Made by a program: the position numbers and the translations under genes
Shown: positions 41,953 to 50,060 of the stretch, piece after piece
How positions within the stretch are numbered: the stretch's first letter is position 1
Layout: every line of letters begins with the position of its first letter
Notes under the pieces: model-generated
The model's input: only the letters and a program-made list of their open reading frames with translations
What the model was told of the DNA's origin: nothing
The model's database searches: none
Assembly (NCBI GenBank): GCA_934456435.1
Contig: CAKSHH010000016.1
Location: 1-56,978 of the forward strand
Source: an uncultured Eubacteriales bacterium
GTDB lineage: Bacteria; Bacillota; Clostridia; Oscillospirales; Acutalibacteraceae
Direction of reading: 5' to 3'
Length of the DNA: 56,978 nt

Positions 41953-42942
41953 CTATTCTTTTCTGAGTTTGTACTGCTCAAGGTCAAGAATAATCTTGGT
42001 GCCGACGTTGATTTCGGATTCCGCGCTTATCTTGATACTGAGGTTGTCGCATACGCGCTTGCAAAGGTAAAGACCGAGTCCACTGGCTTTTTTATCCATT
42101 CTTCCGTTATAGCCCGTGTAACCCTTTTCAAACACTCTCGGAAGATCCTCACTTGCAATGCCGATGCCCGTGTCCTCAATGCAGAGCTTGTTTTCGTCTG
42201 CCATATATATTTTGATACTGCCGCTGCGTGTGTATTTAAGCGCATTTGAAAGAAGCTGCTCTATTACAAACGAAAACCATTTTTCGTCGGTCAAAACATC
42301 CTTTTCTATCGGTTCATAGTCAAGGTGAATCTTTTTGCCGATAAATTCTGACGAGAACTTTCTGACCGACTGGCGGATAAGGTTGTCAAGCCTGTATTCT
42401 TTGAACACATAGTCGGTGGACGTGGAATCAAGTCTCAGGTATGCGAGCACCATTTCAACATATTGCTCAATGCGTAAAAGGTCGGCGTTGAGCTTTCTGG
42501 TGAGGGGAGAGTCCTCACTTTGCAGGCGGAGCTGCATGGCGGCAATCGGAGTTTTTATCTGATGAACCCAAACGGTGTAATATTCGATTGTGTCGGCGTA
42601 TTTCATATTGTAAATTTCATCTTTTCTTGCCGATTCATCTTTAAGCATTTTAATGATTCGCTGATAGTCCTCGTCGTCGGAAAGCTTTGGCTCAGGCAAA
42701 TCGACCGTCATCGCGTCCGTAAGAGATTTTAATTGAGAAAGCTTTTCGTGCTTCTTTTTGGCTTTTCTGAAATCTGATATCAAGGCTGCAAGTCCTATAA
42801 CAAAGACAAGCAATGCAGGATAAACTATCGCTTTCAAAGAGATTTTATAGAGAATAAAGATGATTGTATAGACAGCCATAAAGAGGATGAAGAGTAATAT
42901 TACGCTTCTTTTTTGCTTGAGATAACTTTTTAAAAAATCCAT
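41953..42942 (-). CDS. BceS-type intramembrane-sensing histidine kinase
   Basis: 329 residues. Two closely spaced membrane helices at about 14-34 and 38-55 with almost no extracellular loop, the design of intramembrane-sensing kinases that take their signal from the transporter. Kinase core: His box WVHQIKTPIAAMQL, N box QLLSNALKYTRSG, G box CIEDTGIGIASEDLP, and KASGLGLYLCK. It lies 11 bases after the regulator gene. Confidence 0.92.
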   Translation of the reverse strand: MDFLKSYLKQKRSVILLFILFMAVYTIIFILYKISLKAIVYPALLVFVIGLAALISDFRKAKKKHEKLSQLKSLTDAMTVDLPEPKLSDDEDYQRIIKMLKDESARKDEIYNMKYADTIEYYTVWVHQIKTPIAAMQLRLQSEDSPLTRKLNADLLRIEQYVEMVLAYLRLDSTSTDYVFKEYRLDNLIRQSVRKFSSEFIGKKIHLDYEPIEKDVLTDEKWFSFVIEQLLSNALKYTRSGSIKIYMADENKLCIEDTGIGIASEDLPRVFEKGYTGYNGRMDKKASGLGLYLCKRVCDNLSIKISAESEINVGTKIILDLEQYKLRKE

Positions 42943-42953
42943 ATATTTTTCCT

Positions 42954-43625
42954 CTATTCGATAATATATCCCATACCGAATTTTGTTGTGATGAAGTTCT
43001 TAAGCCCTGCAGCTTCAAGCTTTTTACGCAGACGGTTAATGTTGACGGTAAGTGTGTTTTCGTCAACAAATATGTCGGTTTTCCAAAGCTTTTCCATAAG
43101 CTTTTCGCGGCTGACGATTTTGCCCTTGTTTTCCATCAGACACAGAAGTATGCGGTACTCATTTTTGGAAAGGGTAATCAGTTCTTTTTCGTAGGTAAGG
43201 GTGCCGTCGCCCGTGTTGAGGATTGCTCCCTTGTGTTCGATTATCGGAACCGAGTCGGCAAAGTCGTATGTTCGGCGCAGAAGAGCCTGAATCTTTGCGG
43301 TCAGCACATTTTCGTCAAACGGCTTCGCTATGAAATCGTCCGCGCCCATATTCATTGCCATAACAATGTTCATATTGTCGGAGGCGGATGAGATGAAAAT
43401 TATCGGCACTTTTGAAATTCTGCGGATTTCCGTGCACCAATGGTAGCCGTTGAAAAACGGCAGGGTTATGTCAAGAAGAACCAGATGCGGTCGGTATTCC
43501 GAAAACTCAGTCAAAACATTGCGGAAATCTTCGGCTATTTTCGCTTCAAGACCCCAGGCTTCGGTGCGGCTTTTTATTCCGCCTGCAATTCCCGGATCGT
43601 CCTCAACAATAAAAATTTTATACAT
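42954..43625 (-). CDS. BceR-type response regulator (OmpR family)
   Basis: 223 residues. Receiver with VEDD, phospho-acceptor Asp52 in VLLDITLPFFNG and the KPF loop; winged-helix domain with LSKNEYRILLCLMEN and VNINRLRKKLEA. GGAGGG lies 6 bases before the ATG. Expected to bind the palindrome at 41908-41931 and activate the ABC transporter operon when the transporter meets its peptide. Confidence 0.92.
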   Translation of the reverse strand: MYKIFIVEDDPGIAGGIKSRTEAWGLEAKIAEDFRNVLTEFSEYRPHLVLLDITLPFFNGYHWCTEIRRISKVPIIFISSASDNMNIVMAMNMGADDFIAKPFDENVLTAKIQALLRRTYDFADSVPIIEHKGAILNTGDGTLTYEKELITLSKNEYRILLCLMENKGKIVSREKLMEKLWKTDIFVDENTLTVNINRLRKKLEAAGLKNFITTKFGMGYIIE

Positions 43626-43723
43626 TTTTATCCCTCCTGTGTCTTGCCGCCGAACAATAGAACGGCATTATTATTTCAATGCAAAGGATATTTAAAAAAC
43701 TGCAAACTTTTTTTCAACTAATT

Positions 43724-43752
43724 ATTATATAAAAAAAGCGGGTTAAAGTCAA
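43724..43752 (-). promoter_or_regulatory. Promoter of the regulator-kinase genes
   Basis: Minus strand TTGACT (43752-43747), 17-base spacer, TATAAT (43729-43724). About 98 bases of leader before the regulator ATG. Confidence 0.75.
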
Positions 43753-43775
43753 CATTTGACCGTCTTCCCATACTC

Positions 43776-43804
43776 TTGCTTTTATGGGGAATAAATGGTA
43801 TAAT
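43776..43804 (+). promoter_or_regulatory. Promoter of the MFS gene
   Basis: TTGCTT (43776-43781), 17-base spacer, TATAAT (43799-43804); divergent from the regulator promoter 24 bases away. Confidence 0.7.
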
Positions 43805-43874
43805 AACTTCAACAGGAATTTTCCCTCGTACATTCCTGCGGCGTTCAGTCGAAATAATTAAAGGGGATTTGTAT

Positions 43875-45281
43875 ATGAAAAACAACTCTAAAACGGGTAA
43901 GCTGTCTGCACGGCTTATTTTCGACCTGATTCTGTTCGGCCTCGTCGGACAGATAGCATGGAACGTCGAGAATATGTACTTCAACACGTTCTTGTACAAT
44001 TCGATTTATAAGGGCGCAAGTCAGGTTGCTATCGACGGTTCAATCAATGTTATTGACGCCGTCAGCAAAATGGTTGCCTATTCAGCGATCACGGCGATGC
44101 TGACAACGCTTGTTATGGGTGCGCTCACCGACCGCAAGGGCTCAAGGAACCGTTTTATTTCTGTCGGTTACATAGTGTGGGGCGTTATTATCGGCGGCTT
44201 CGGTCTGATTTCGCGCGCTAATGTAGCTTCGGTCTTCAATATGACGGACGAAGTCAAGATTCTTACGACAACCGTATGGATCGTTATTGTTATGGATATG
44301 GTTATGACGTTTGTCGGCTCAACGGCGAACGACGCCAGCTTCAACGCGTGGGTGACGGACTCGACCGACAACACGAACCGCGCGACGGCGGAGAGTCTGC
44401 TTGCGTTCCTGCCTATGGCGGCTCTCGGTCTTGTGCTTGCTTTGGGCGGAGTTCTGCTTGCCGGCAACGACATACAGAGAATCTATGAGCTCTTTTTCCT
44501 GATTCTCGGCGCGGCGGTTATCGTCTGCGGCATAATCGGACTTTTTACACTCAAGGATGCTCCGAAAACGGTCGAGAACTCAGGAAGCTTCTTCAGCGAT
44601 CTTGTCTACGGACTGAGACCCTCTGTTATAAAGGAAAATGCAAAGCTCTATTTAACTCTTCTTTCGGTTTGTGCTTATTCCGTTGCCGTACAGGTTTTCT
44701 TCCCGTACCTTATAATCTATCTTGAGCATAGCCCCGACGGCTTCTTCAGCTCCGATAATCTTAAAATCACACCGGCTTTGATCGCTGTTGCGGCGGTCGG
44801 ACTGATTGTTGCCATTGTCGGAATTATACTTGTCGGAAAGCTTGCCGACAAATACGGAAAGGATAAGCTCGTAATTCCGATGCTCGTACTCTTCGTTGCC
44901 GGTTTGACAATACTTTATTTTGCACATGATTTGACACTGCTGATAATCGGTGTTGTACCTACCGCAATCGGCTACTGCCTGCTCGGAATAATGCTCAATG
45001 CGGCTGTCAGAGACTTCACTCCCGAAAGCAAGGCAGGACTTTTCCAGGGCGTGAGAATGGTATTTGCGGTTATGATACCGATGGTTGTCGGACCCTACGT
45101 CGGAAAGAAAGCGATATTCAGTTCGGCTGTGCATTACACGGACGATTACGGTGTTTCTCAGATCGTTCCGACTTCGTCAATGTTCCTTTATGCCGCAATT
45201 GTCTGCGCCGTTGCCCTTATTCCGATAATTATTATCCTTGTAAAGGGCGGATTCTCGGTTAGAAAAGCAGAGGAAAACTGA
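43875..45281 (+). CDS. MFS transporter (GPH/sugar-symporter-like)
   Basis: 468 residues with about 12 membrane helices. MFS landmarks: MGALTDRKGSRNRF in the loop after helix 2 and GKLADKYGKDKL in the corresponding second-half loop. The N-terminus LFGLVGQIAWNVENMYFNTFLY resembles glycoside-pentoside-hexuronide type symporters, but the cargo cannot be told. The start at 43875 follows AAGGGG (43861-43865) with a strong MKNNSKTGK N-terminus. Monocistronic. Confidence 0.85.
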   Translation: MKNNSKTGKLSARLIFDLILFGLVGQIAWNVENMYFNTFLYNSIYKGASQVAIDGSINVIDAVSKMVAYSAITAMLTTLVMGALTDRKGSRNRFISVGYIVWGVIIGGFGLISRANVASVFNMTDEVKILTTTVWIVIVMDMVMTFVGSTANDASFNAWVTDSTDNTNRATAESLLAFLPMAALGLVLALGGVLLAGNDIQRIYELFFLILGAAVIVCGIIGLFTLKDAPKTVENSGSFFSDLVYGLRPSVIKENAKLYLTLLSVCAYSVAVQVFFPYLIIYLEHSPDGFFSSDNLKITPALIAVAAVGLIVAIVGIILVGKLADKYGKDKLVIPMLVLFVAGLTILYFAHDLTLLIIGVVPTAIGYCLLGIMLNAAVRDFTPESKAGLFQGVRMVFAVMIPMVVGPYVGKKAIFSSAVHYTDDYGVSQIVPTSSMFLYAAIVCAVALIPIIIILVKGGFSVRKAEEN

Positions 45282-45289
45282 ATTGAACA

Positions 45290-45322
45290 CAAATAAGACT
45301 CGTTTTTCGGGTCTTATTTTTT
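45290..45322 (+). terminator. Terminator after the MFS gene
   Basis: Stem AAATAAGACTCG (45291-45302) with CGGGTCTTATTT around TTTTT, ending in a run of T residues. Confidence 0.85.
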
Positions 45323-45386
45323 GCCAAATTTGAGTGGGATATTTTTGTATATAAGGCCGATTTTATCCGCGCTTTCCATAAATTTA

Positions 45387-45414
45387 TTGACAATTCATTG
45401 TTTTGTAGTATAAT
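45387..45414 (+). promoter_or_regulatory. Promoter of the glycan export cluster
   Basis: TTGACA (45387-45392), 16-base spacer, TATAAT (45409-45414). Leader of about 80 bases before the first glycosyltransferase. Confidence 0.78.
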
Positions 45415-45500
45415 ACAATAGTCTATTTGCAGTTTGTGATATTTACTGTTTTTTTCAGCCAATACTGATTATTAATGGTTTTGCCGAGAGGTTTTGCTAA

Positions 45501-46187
45501 ATGATATCTGTTGTTCTTGCGGCCTATAAAGGCGAAAAATATATTGAAGCGCAGGTCAGGTCGATTTTGCCGCAGCTCGGAAAAGATGACGAGCTGATTG
45601 TTTCAGATGATTTCCCTCAGGGAAAAACAAGGCAGATGCTTGAGCCGCTTATGGATTCTGACAGCAGAATTGTTTATTTGCAGGGTCCGGGCAAGGGCGT
45701 TATCAAGAATTTTGAGTATGGTATCACAATGGCAAAGGGAGATTGCATTTTCCTTGCCGATCAGGATGACGTTTGGCTTGAAAATAAGGTTGAAACGGTT
45801 GTCCGCGAGATTGAAAACGGTGCGGATCTTGTCCTGCACAACGCGTTGATAACCGACGGTGAGCTTAACGAGACGGGGGAGACCTCGTTTGAGGTGAACC
45901 GTACAACAACCGGAATATTGAGGAATGTGGTTAAAAACTCCTATCAGGGCTGCTGTATGGCTTTCCACAGGGATTTGGTGAGGTTCATTCTTCCGTTTCC
46001 CGAAGGGCTGCCGATGCACGACCAATGGATAGGACTTATGGCTGAGAAGCACGGTAAGGTGAAGCTGGTTAAAGAACCGCTGATCCTTTACCGCCGTCAT
46101 GCGGAAAATGTTTCCGGAAACGGAAGCAGTCTCGGCGACAAAATAAAATGGAGATTAAGTATTATTTCTTCGCTTATTGGACGCTGA
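45501..46187 (+). CDS. Family 2 glycosyltransferase
   Basis: 228 residues, GT-A fold. N-terminal VVLAAYKGEKYIEAQVRSIL, an acidic ELIVSDD, the metal-binding FLADQDDVW and the acceptor-side GLPMHDQW typical of rhamnosyl- and galactosyltransferases that act on lipid-linked glycans. GAGAGG precedes the ATG. First gene of a five-gene unit for making and exporting a wall polymer. Confidence 0.9.
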   Translation: MISVVLAAYKGEKYIEAQVRSILPQLGKDDELIVSDDFPQGKTRQMLEPLMDSDSRIVYLQGPGKGVIKNFEYGITMAKGDCIFLADQDDVWLENKVETVVREIENGADLVLHNALITDGELNETGETSFEVNRTTTGILRNVVKNSYQGCCMAFHRDLVRFILPFPEGLPMHDQWIGLMAEKHGKVKLVKEPLILYRRHAENVSGNGSSLGDKIKWRLSIISSLIGR

Positions 46188-46222
46188 AAAGCACCGAAGC
46201 GTATTTGAAAGTGGGTTAGTAT

Positions 46223-46984
46223 ATGGGCAATACGGTAACAGGAAGCATTGTTACTTATAATAATATGTCTACGATAAAGAAAACGCTTGAAACTCTGTTT
46301 GACGAAACAGACGATGTTGACTTTAAGCTCTATGTTGTTGACAACGGTTCCGTCGACGGTACGCCGGAATTTATTGAGGAGAATTATCCCGATGTCACGG
46401 TAATCAGAAGCGAAAAGAATGTCGGATTCGGCGCGGGACACAATATTGTAATCAAAAACCTTGACTCGCGGTATCACGCGATAATCAATCCCGATATAGT
46501 TCTCAAGGAAAACGCAATAAAAAAGATGGCTCAGTATATGGACGAGAATCCGCAGATCGGGCTCCTTTCGCCGAGAATTTGCTTCCCCGACGGAAGAGAC
46601 CAGATACTCGGAAAAAGAAACCCACATCTTAAATACCTTGTTGCAAGCAGATTGAGAGGGGACGAGCCCGGAAAGCTCTTGAGCGAGTACGCAATGCTTG
46701 ACTGTGACCTTTCCAAGCCGACCAGAATCGAAAACGCAACCGGTTGCTTTATGCTTCTGAGAACCGACATACTTCAAAAAATCGGCGGCTTTGACGACGG
46801 ATATTTTATGTATTTTGAAGACGCCGATCTTGCAAGACGTGTCAACGAGATTTCCGAGTGCGTTTACTATCCTTACGCAATTGTCAACCACGTTTGGGGC
46901 AGGGAAAGCAAGCGCAATTTTAAACTGATGTGCGTTCACATTAACTCGATGTTCAGGTATTTCTACAAGTGGAAAACAATATGA
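46223..46984 (+). CDS. Family 2 glycosyltransferase, WbbL-like (probable rhamnosyltransferase)
   Basis: 253 residues. VTGSIVTYNN, YVVDNGSVDGTPEF, NVGFGAGHN, HAIINPDIVL, ENATGCFMLLRTDIL and GYFMYFEDADLARRV form the classical WbbL/rhamnosyltransferase pattern. It lies 35 bases after the first glycosyltransferase with only a weak ribosome site. Sugar donor inferred from family similarity, probably dTDP-rhamnose; no rhamnose synthesis genes are in the window. Confidence 0.88.
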   Translation: MGNTVTGSIVTYNNMSTIKKTLETLFDETDDVDFKLYVVDNGSVDGTPEFIEENYPDVTVIRSEKNVGFGAGHNIVIKNLDSRYHAIINPDIVLKENAIKKMAQYMDENPQIGLLSPRICFPDGRDQILGKRNPHLKYLVASRLRGDEPGKLLSEYAMLDCDLSKPTRIENATGCFMLLRTDILQKIGGFDDGYFMYFEDADLARRVNEISECVYYPYAIVNHVWGRESKRNFKLMCVHINSMFRYFYKWKTI

Positions 46985-46993
46985 GGTGATTCT

Positions 46994-47857
46994 ATGGCTC
47001 AGGAAAAGGCGAAACGACTGCCACTGAAGCAGTATGCCAAAAATGCTTATAAATACAGATATCTTATGCAGGAGATTGTTCGCAAGAACGTCAAGCTTCA
47101 GTACAGAAACTCATTCCTCGGAATTTTCTGGACGATGCTTCAGCCGTTTTTAACAATGCTTGTTCTTGTTTTTATCTTCACAAAGGTTTTCGGCAAGGCG
47201 AGCGACGGCGTTGTCTGTTATCCCGTTTATCTTCTGACCGGTCGTTTGCTTTATGAGTTCTATACTCAGTCGACAAACCGTGCTATGCGCTCCATTCGCA
47301 ACAGCGCGTCCGTACTTAAAAAGGTTTATGTTCCGAAATATATCTATCCCATTGCCAACGTTTTTTCAACGTTTATAACGTTCTGCATTTCTCTTCTTGT
47401 GTTGGTTCTTGTAATGGGATATTTCCTGATAAAGAATCAGTTTAATATGGCGTATCCCGACTTGCATCTTTCGCCGTATATTTTTCTCAGCTTTGTTCCG
47501 ATACTTATTCTCTGCGTTTTCAGCACGGGAATCGGCTTGATTCTTTCCGTTCTCAACGTTTATTTTAAGGATATCGAATATATTTACAGCGTTATAACGC
47601 TGATGCTTTTCTACGTTACACCGGTTATGTACAGTCTCAGAACCCTGAGCAAGAGCGGCGTTCACCCTGTTGTTATGAAGGTGCTTGAGCTGAACCCGCT
47701 GTACAGCATACTGGAAATGTTCCGTTCCTGTGTCCTCTACTGCACAATGTGGAACTGGAATCACTTTTTCTACGCTGTCGGAATTTCGGTGCTTGCGCTT
47801 GCGATCGGACTCCTTGTTTTCTATAAGCATCAGGACAGATTCATTCTTTACATCTGA
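46994..47857 (+). CDS. ABC-2 type glycan exporter permease (Wzm/TagG-like)
   Basis: 287 residues, six predicted membrane helices. Amphipathic N-terminus ending with IVRKNVKLQYRNSFLGIFW, then TMLQPFLTMLVLVFIFTKVF, typical of Wzm/TagG permeases. The later LNPLYSILEMFRSCVLY is a further family landmark. GAGGTGA overlaps the previous stop. Forms the export channel with the ATPase encoded next. Confidence 0.92.
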   Translation: MAQEKAKRLPLKQYAKNAYKYRYLMQEIVRKNVKLQYRNSFLGIFWTMLQPFLTMLVLVFIFTKVFGKASDGVVCYPVYLLTGRLLYEFYTQSTNRAMRSIRNSASVLKKVYVPKYIYPIANVFSTFITFCISLLVLVLVMGYFLIKNQFNMAYPDLHLSPYIFLSFVPILILCVFSTGIGLILSVLNVYFKDIEYIYSVITLMLFYVTPVMYSLRTLSKSGVHPVVMKVLELNPLYSILEMFRSCVLYCTMWNWNHFFYAVGISVLALAIGLLVFYKHQDRFILYI

Positions 47858-47871
47858 GAGGTGGCAAAAAT

Positions 47872-48615
47872 ATGGGACAGCCGGCTGTTGAAGTTAAAAA
47901 CGTCAGCATACTGTTTAATCTGAATAAAGAAAAGGTTGATAACCTTAAGGAATATTTCGTTAAGCTTGTCACGCACAAGCTTATGTTCACGGAGTTTTGG
48001 GCGCTTAGAGATGTCTCTTTCACCGTTGAAAAGGGTGAGAGACTCGGCGTTCTCGGCTTTAACGGAGCCGGCAAAAGTACGCTTCTCAAGACAGTTGCAG
48101 GTGTTCTGAAGCCGACCAAGGGCTCGGTCACGGTTCACGGCGTTATTGCTCCGCTGCTTGAATTGGGCGCAGGCTTTGACAGCAACTATTCCGGCAAGGA
48201 AAACATCTTTCTTTACGGCGCAACAATGGGCTATTCGAGAAAGTATATCGAAAGCAAGTATGATGAAATTGTTGAGTTTTCCGAGCTCAAGGAGTTTATT
48301 GACGTTCCGGTTAAGAACTACTCTTCCGGAATGAGAGCACGTCTCGGCTTTGCCATCGCGACGGCTGTTGAACCGGAGGTACTCATTCTTGATGAGGTTC
48401 TTTCCGTCGGAGACGCCAAGTTCCGTCAGAAGAGTGAAAATAAAGTGAAAAGTATGTTTGACAAGGGCGTAACCGTTCTGTTTGTTTCGCACAGCACCGA
48501 TCAGGTAAGACGCCTTTGCGACAAGGCGATAATTCTTCAAAAGGGTCAGATAATTGCTTCGGGCGAAGTGAACGAGGTGTGCGATAAATACAACGAAATG
48601 GTAAACAAAAGATAA
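47872..48615 (+). CDS. ABC glycan exporter ATP-binding protein (Wzt/TagH-like)
   Basis: 247 residues. Walker A GFNGAGKST (62-70), the Wzt-typical VHGVIAPLLELGAGFD, signature NYSSGMRARLGFAIA, Walker B VLILDEVLSVGD. It ends after the nucleotide-binding domain, with no C-terminal carbohydrate-binding domain as in O9a-type Wzt, so the exporter does not seem to check a chain-end tag. GAGAGGTGG precedes the start. Confidence 0.92.
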   Translation: MGQPAVEVKNVSILFNLNKEKVDNLKEYFVKLVTHKLMFTEFWALRDVSFTVEKGERLGVLGFNGAGKSTLLKTVAGVLKPTKGSVTVHGVIAPLLELGAGFDSNYSGKENIFLYGATMGYSRKYIESKYDEIVEFSELKEFIDVPVKNYSSGMRARLGFAIATAVEPEVLILDEVLSVGDAKFRQKSENKVKSMFDKGVTVLFVSHSTDQVRRLCDKAIILQKGQIIASGEVNEVCDKYNEMVNKR

Positions 48616-48636
48616 TTGTGTTCGGGCGGACAGACT

Positions 48637-49782
48637 ATGAAAAAACTGTTTTACGGAATATATGCGATTTTGTTTAATTTCTTTCGCATTTTTCCACTAA
48701 AGGCAAATAAAATATCTTTTCTTTCGCCGCACAACGAAAACTTCAACGACAGCCTCGGCGCTGTTATGGAAGAGGTAATACGGCGTGACGATTTCAGGGT
48801 AATAAAGATATCGGGCGCGGATTTGAAGCTTGTGAAAACCTCGGCAGGGGAACTCCTGAAAAGCATTGGCAGGGCTGTATCATTTTTTACGGTAAAGGCA
48901 TATCACCTTGCAACATCGGGCTTTGTTTTTCTCAACGATAACTTTATGCCGATGGGCAAGCTCAGGTTCAGGCAGAGCGCTGTTATAACCCAGCTTTGGC
49001 ACGCCGAAGGTGCGTTCAAAAAGTTCGGTCTTGATATTGACCGGCCCGAAAACGTCCGACTGCTTGAAAAAGCCGGCAACAGCAAGCTCAGTTATGTTGT
49101 GTGTTCTTCCGAGGGAGTTGCTCCGATATATGCGAGTGCATTCGGTGTTTCCGAATATAAGGTTTTGCCGCTCGGCTCGGCGAGGACTGACTATTTCTTC
49201 AAACCGATTAACGAAGAACGGCTCAGAGCGGAATTTGACCGCAAGTATCCTGAATGTAAAGGCAAAAAGCTTGTGCTTTATGCTCCGACATTCAGGGACA
49301 ATCATTCCGACGACATTCGTTTGCTTGACAGCCTTGATATTTCGGCGTTTAATGAGCGATTTGGCGAGGAGTATAAACTGCTTGTGCGCCTGCATCCTCA
49401 GGTGCATTCCGATGTTCGCGGTCTTGACGGCGCAGTTGATGTGTGCGATTATCCCGACACTATGGAACTTATGCGTGTTTGCGATATTCTCATAACCGAT
49501 TATTCGTCAATTTGTATGGATTTTGCAATCCAGGAAAAGCCGATTTATTTTTATGCGTTCGACCTTGAACGGTACGAGCGCGACAGAGCTTTTTATTATG
49601 ACTATGAAAGCTATGTTCCGGGTCCCGTTGCCCGTGATTTCCAGACTCTTCTCAATCTTATTAACAGCTCCGTTTCGGAAACGTATCGCTTGAGGAGAAA
49701 TGATTTTAATTTTAACAATTTCGGCGTTCCTGACGGTAAAGCCGCCGAACGAATCGTTGACAAAATTGTATACGGTAAATAA
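48637..49782 (+). CDS. CDP-glycerol glycerophosphotransferase family protein (TagB/TagF-like)
   Basis: 381 residues. Family motifs: QLWHAEGAFKKFG with His122, GSARTDYFF, LYAPTFRDN, VRLHPQVHSD and ILITDYSSICMDF. Such enzymes add glycerol-phosphate or ribitol-phosphate to teichoic acid chains or linkage units. The start at 48637 follows GGGCGGA six bases upstream, preferred over a TTG seven codons earlier. Last gene of the cluster; its presence marks the product as a teichoic-acid-like or phosphate-decorated wall glycan. Confidence 0.9.
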   Translation: MKKLFYGIYAILFNFFRIFPLKANKISFLSPHNENFNDSLGAVMEEVIRRDDFRVIKISGADLKLVKTSAGELLKSIGRAVSFFTVKAYHLATSGFVFLNDNFMPMGKLRFRQSAVITQLWHAEGAFKKFGLDIDRPENVRLLEKAGNSKLSYVVCSSEGVAPIYASAFGVSEYKVLPLGSARTDYFFKPINEERLRAEFDRKYPECKGKKLVLYAPTFRDNHSDDIRLLDSLDISAFNERFGEEYKLLVRLHPQVHSDVRGLDGAVDVCDYPDTMELMRVCDILITDYSSICMDFAIQEKPIYFYAFDLERYERDRAFYYDYESYVPGPVARDFQTLLNLINSSVSETYRLRRNDFNFNNFGVPDGKAAERIVDKIVYGK

Positions 49783-49786
49783 TCCG

Positions 49787-49816
49787 ACAGCCTTCTCTTA
49801 TGAGAGGGCTGTTTTT
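49787..49816 (+). terminator. Terminator of the glycan export cluster
   Basis: Stem ACAGCC-T-TCTC (49787-49797) with GAGA-G-GGCTGT around a short loop, then TTTTT. Confidence 0.88.
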
Positions 49817-50060
49817 GTAAAATAATTTAAATTATCGTTTAAAATTGTTGCAAAAAAAATAAAAACATTTTTATTTAAGCGTTAAAGTTTATTATAATCC
49901 AAACAGTAATCGCGTTAATTTTATGCAAGATAATGAAAAAAGCCAAAGTTTATTATTGCGGTTGAATAAAAAGCAAGTTTGTGATAAAATTTTTCTAAAA
50001 ATGGAAAAAGTATAAATTTTCGTAAAAACTTTTCTTTCGGATGAAGGAGGATGTATACAA
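49817..50060 (+). promoter_or_regulatory. AT-rich upstream region of the giant secreted-protein gene
   Basis: Very AT-rich. Best promoter: TTGAAT (49962-49967), 17-base spacer, extended -10 TGA-TAAAAT (49985-49990). A second TATAAT lies at 49893-49898 with a poor -35. A 12-base direct repeat AAAGTTTATTAT occurs at 49884-49895 and 49945-49956. AAGGAGG (50044-50050) is the ribosome site for the ATG at 50061. Confidence 0.6.

Noticed and set aside
45259..45462. 67-codon minus-strand frame between the MFS and glycosyltransferase genes
   Set aside because: It runs through the MFS terminator and the next promoter, and lacks a ribosome site.
46097..46939. 280-codon minus-strand frame
   Set aside because: Antisense to the WbbL-like glycosyltransferase, whose motifs are intact.
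49923..50015. 30-codon plus-strand frame upstream of the giant gene
   Set aside because: No ribosome site; it overlaps the best promoter of the giant gene.
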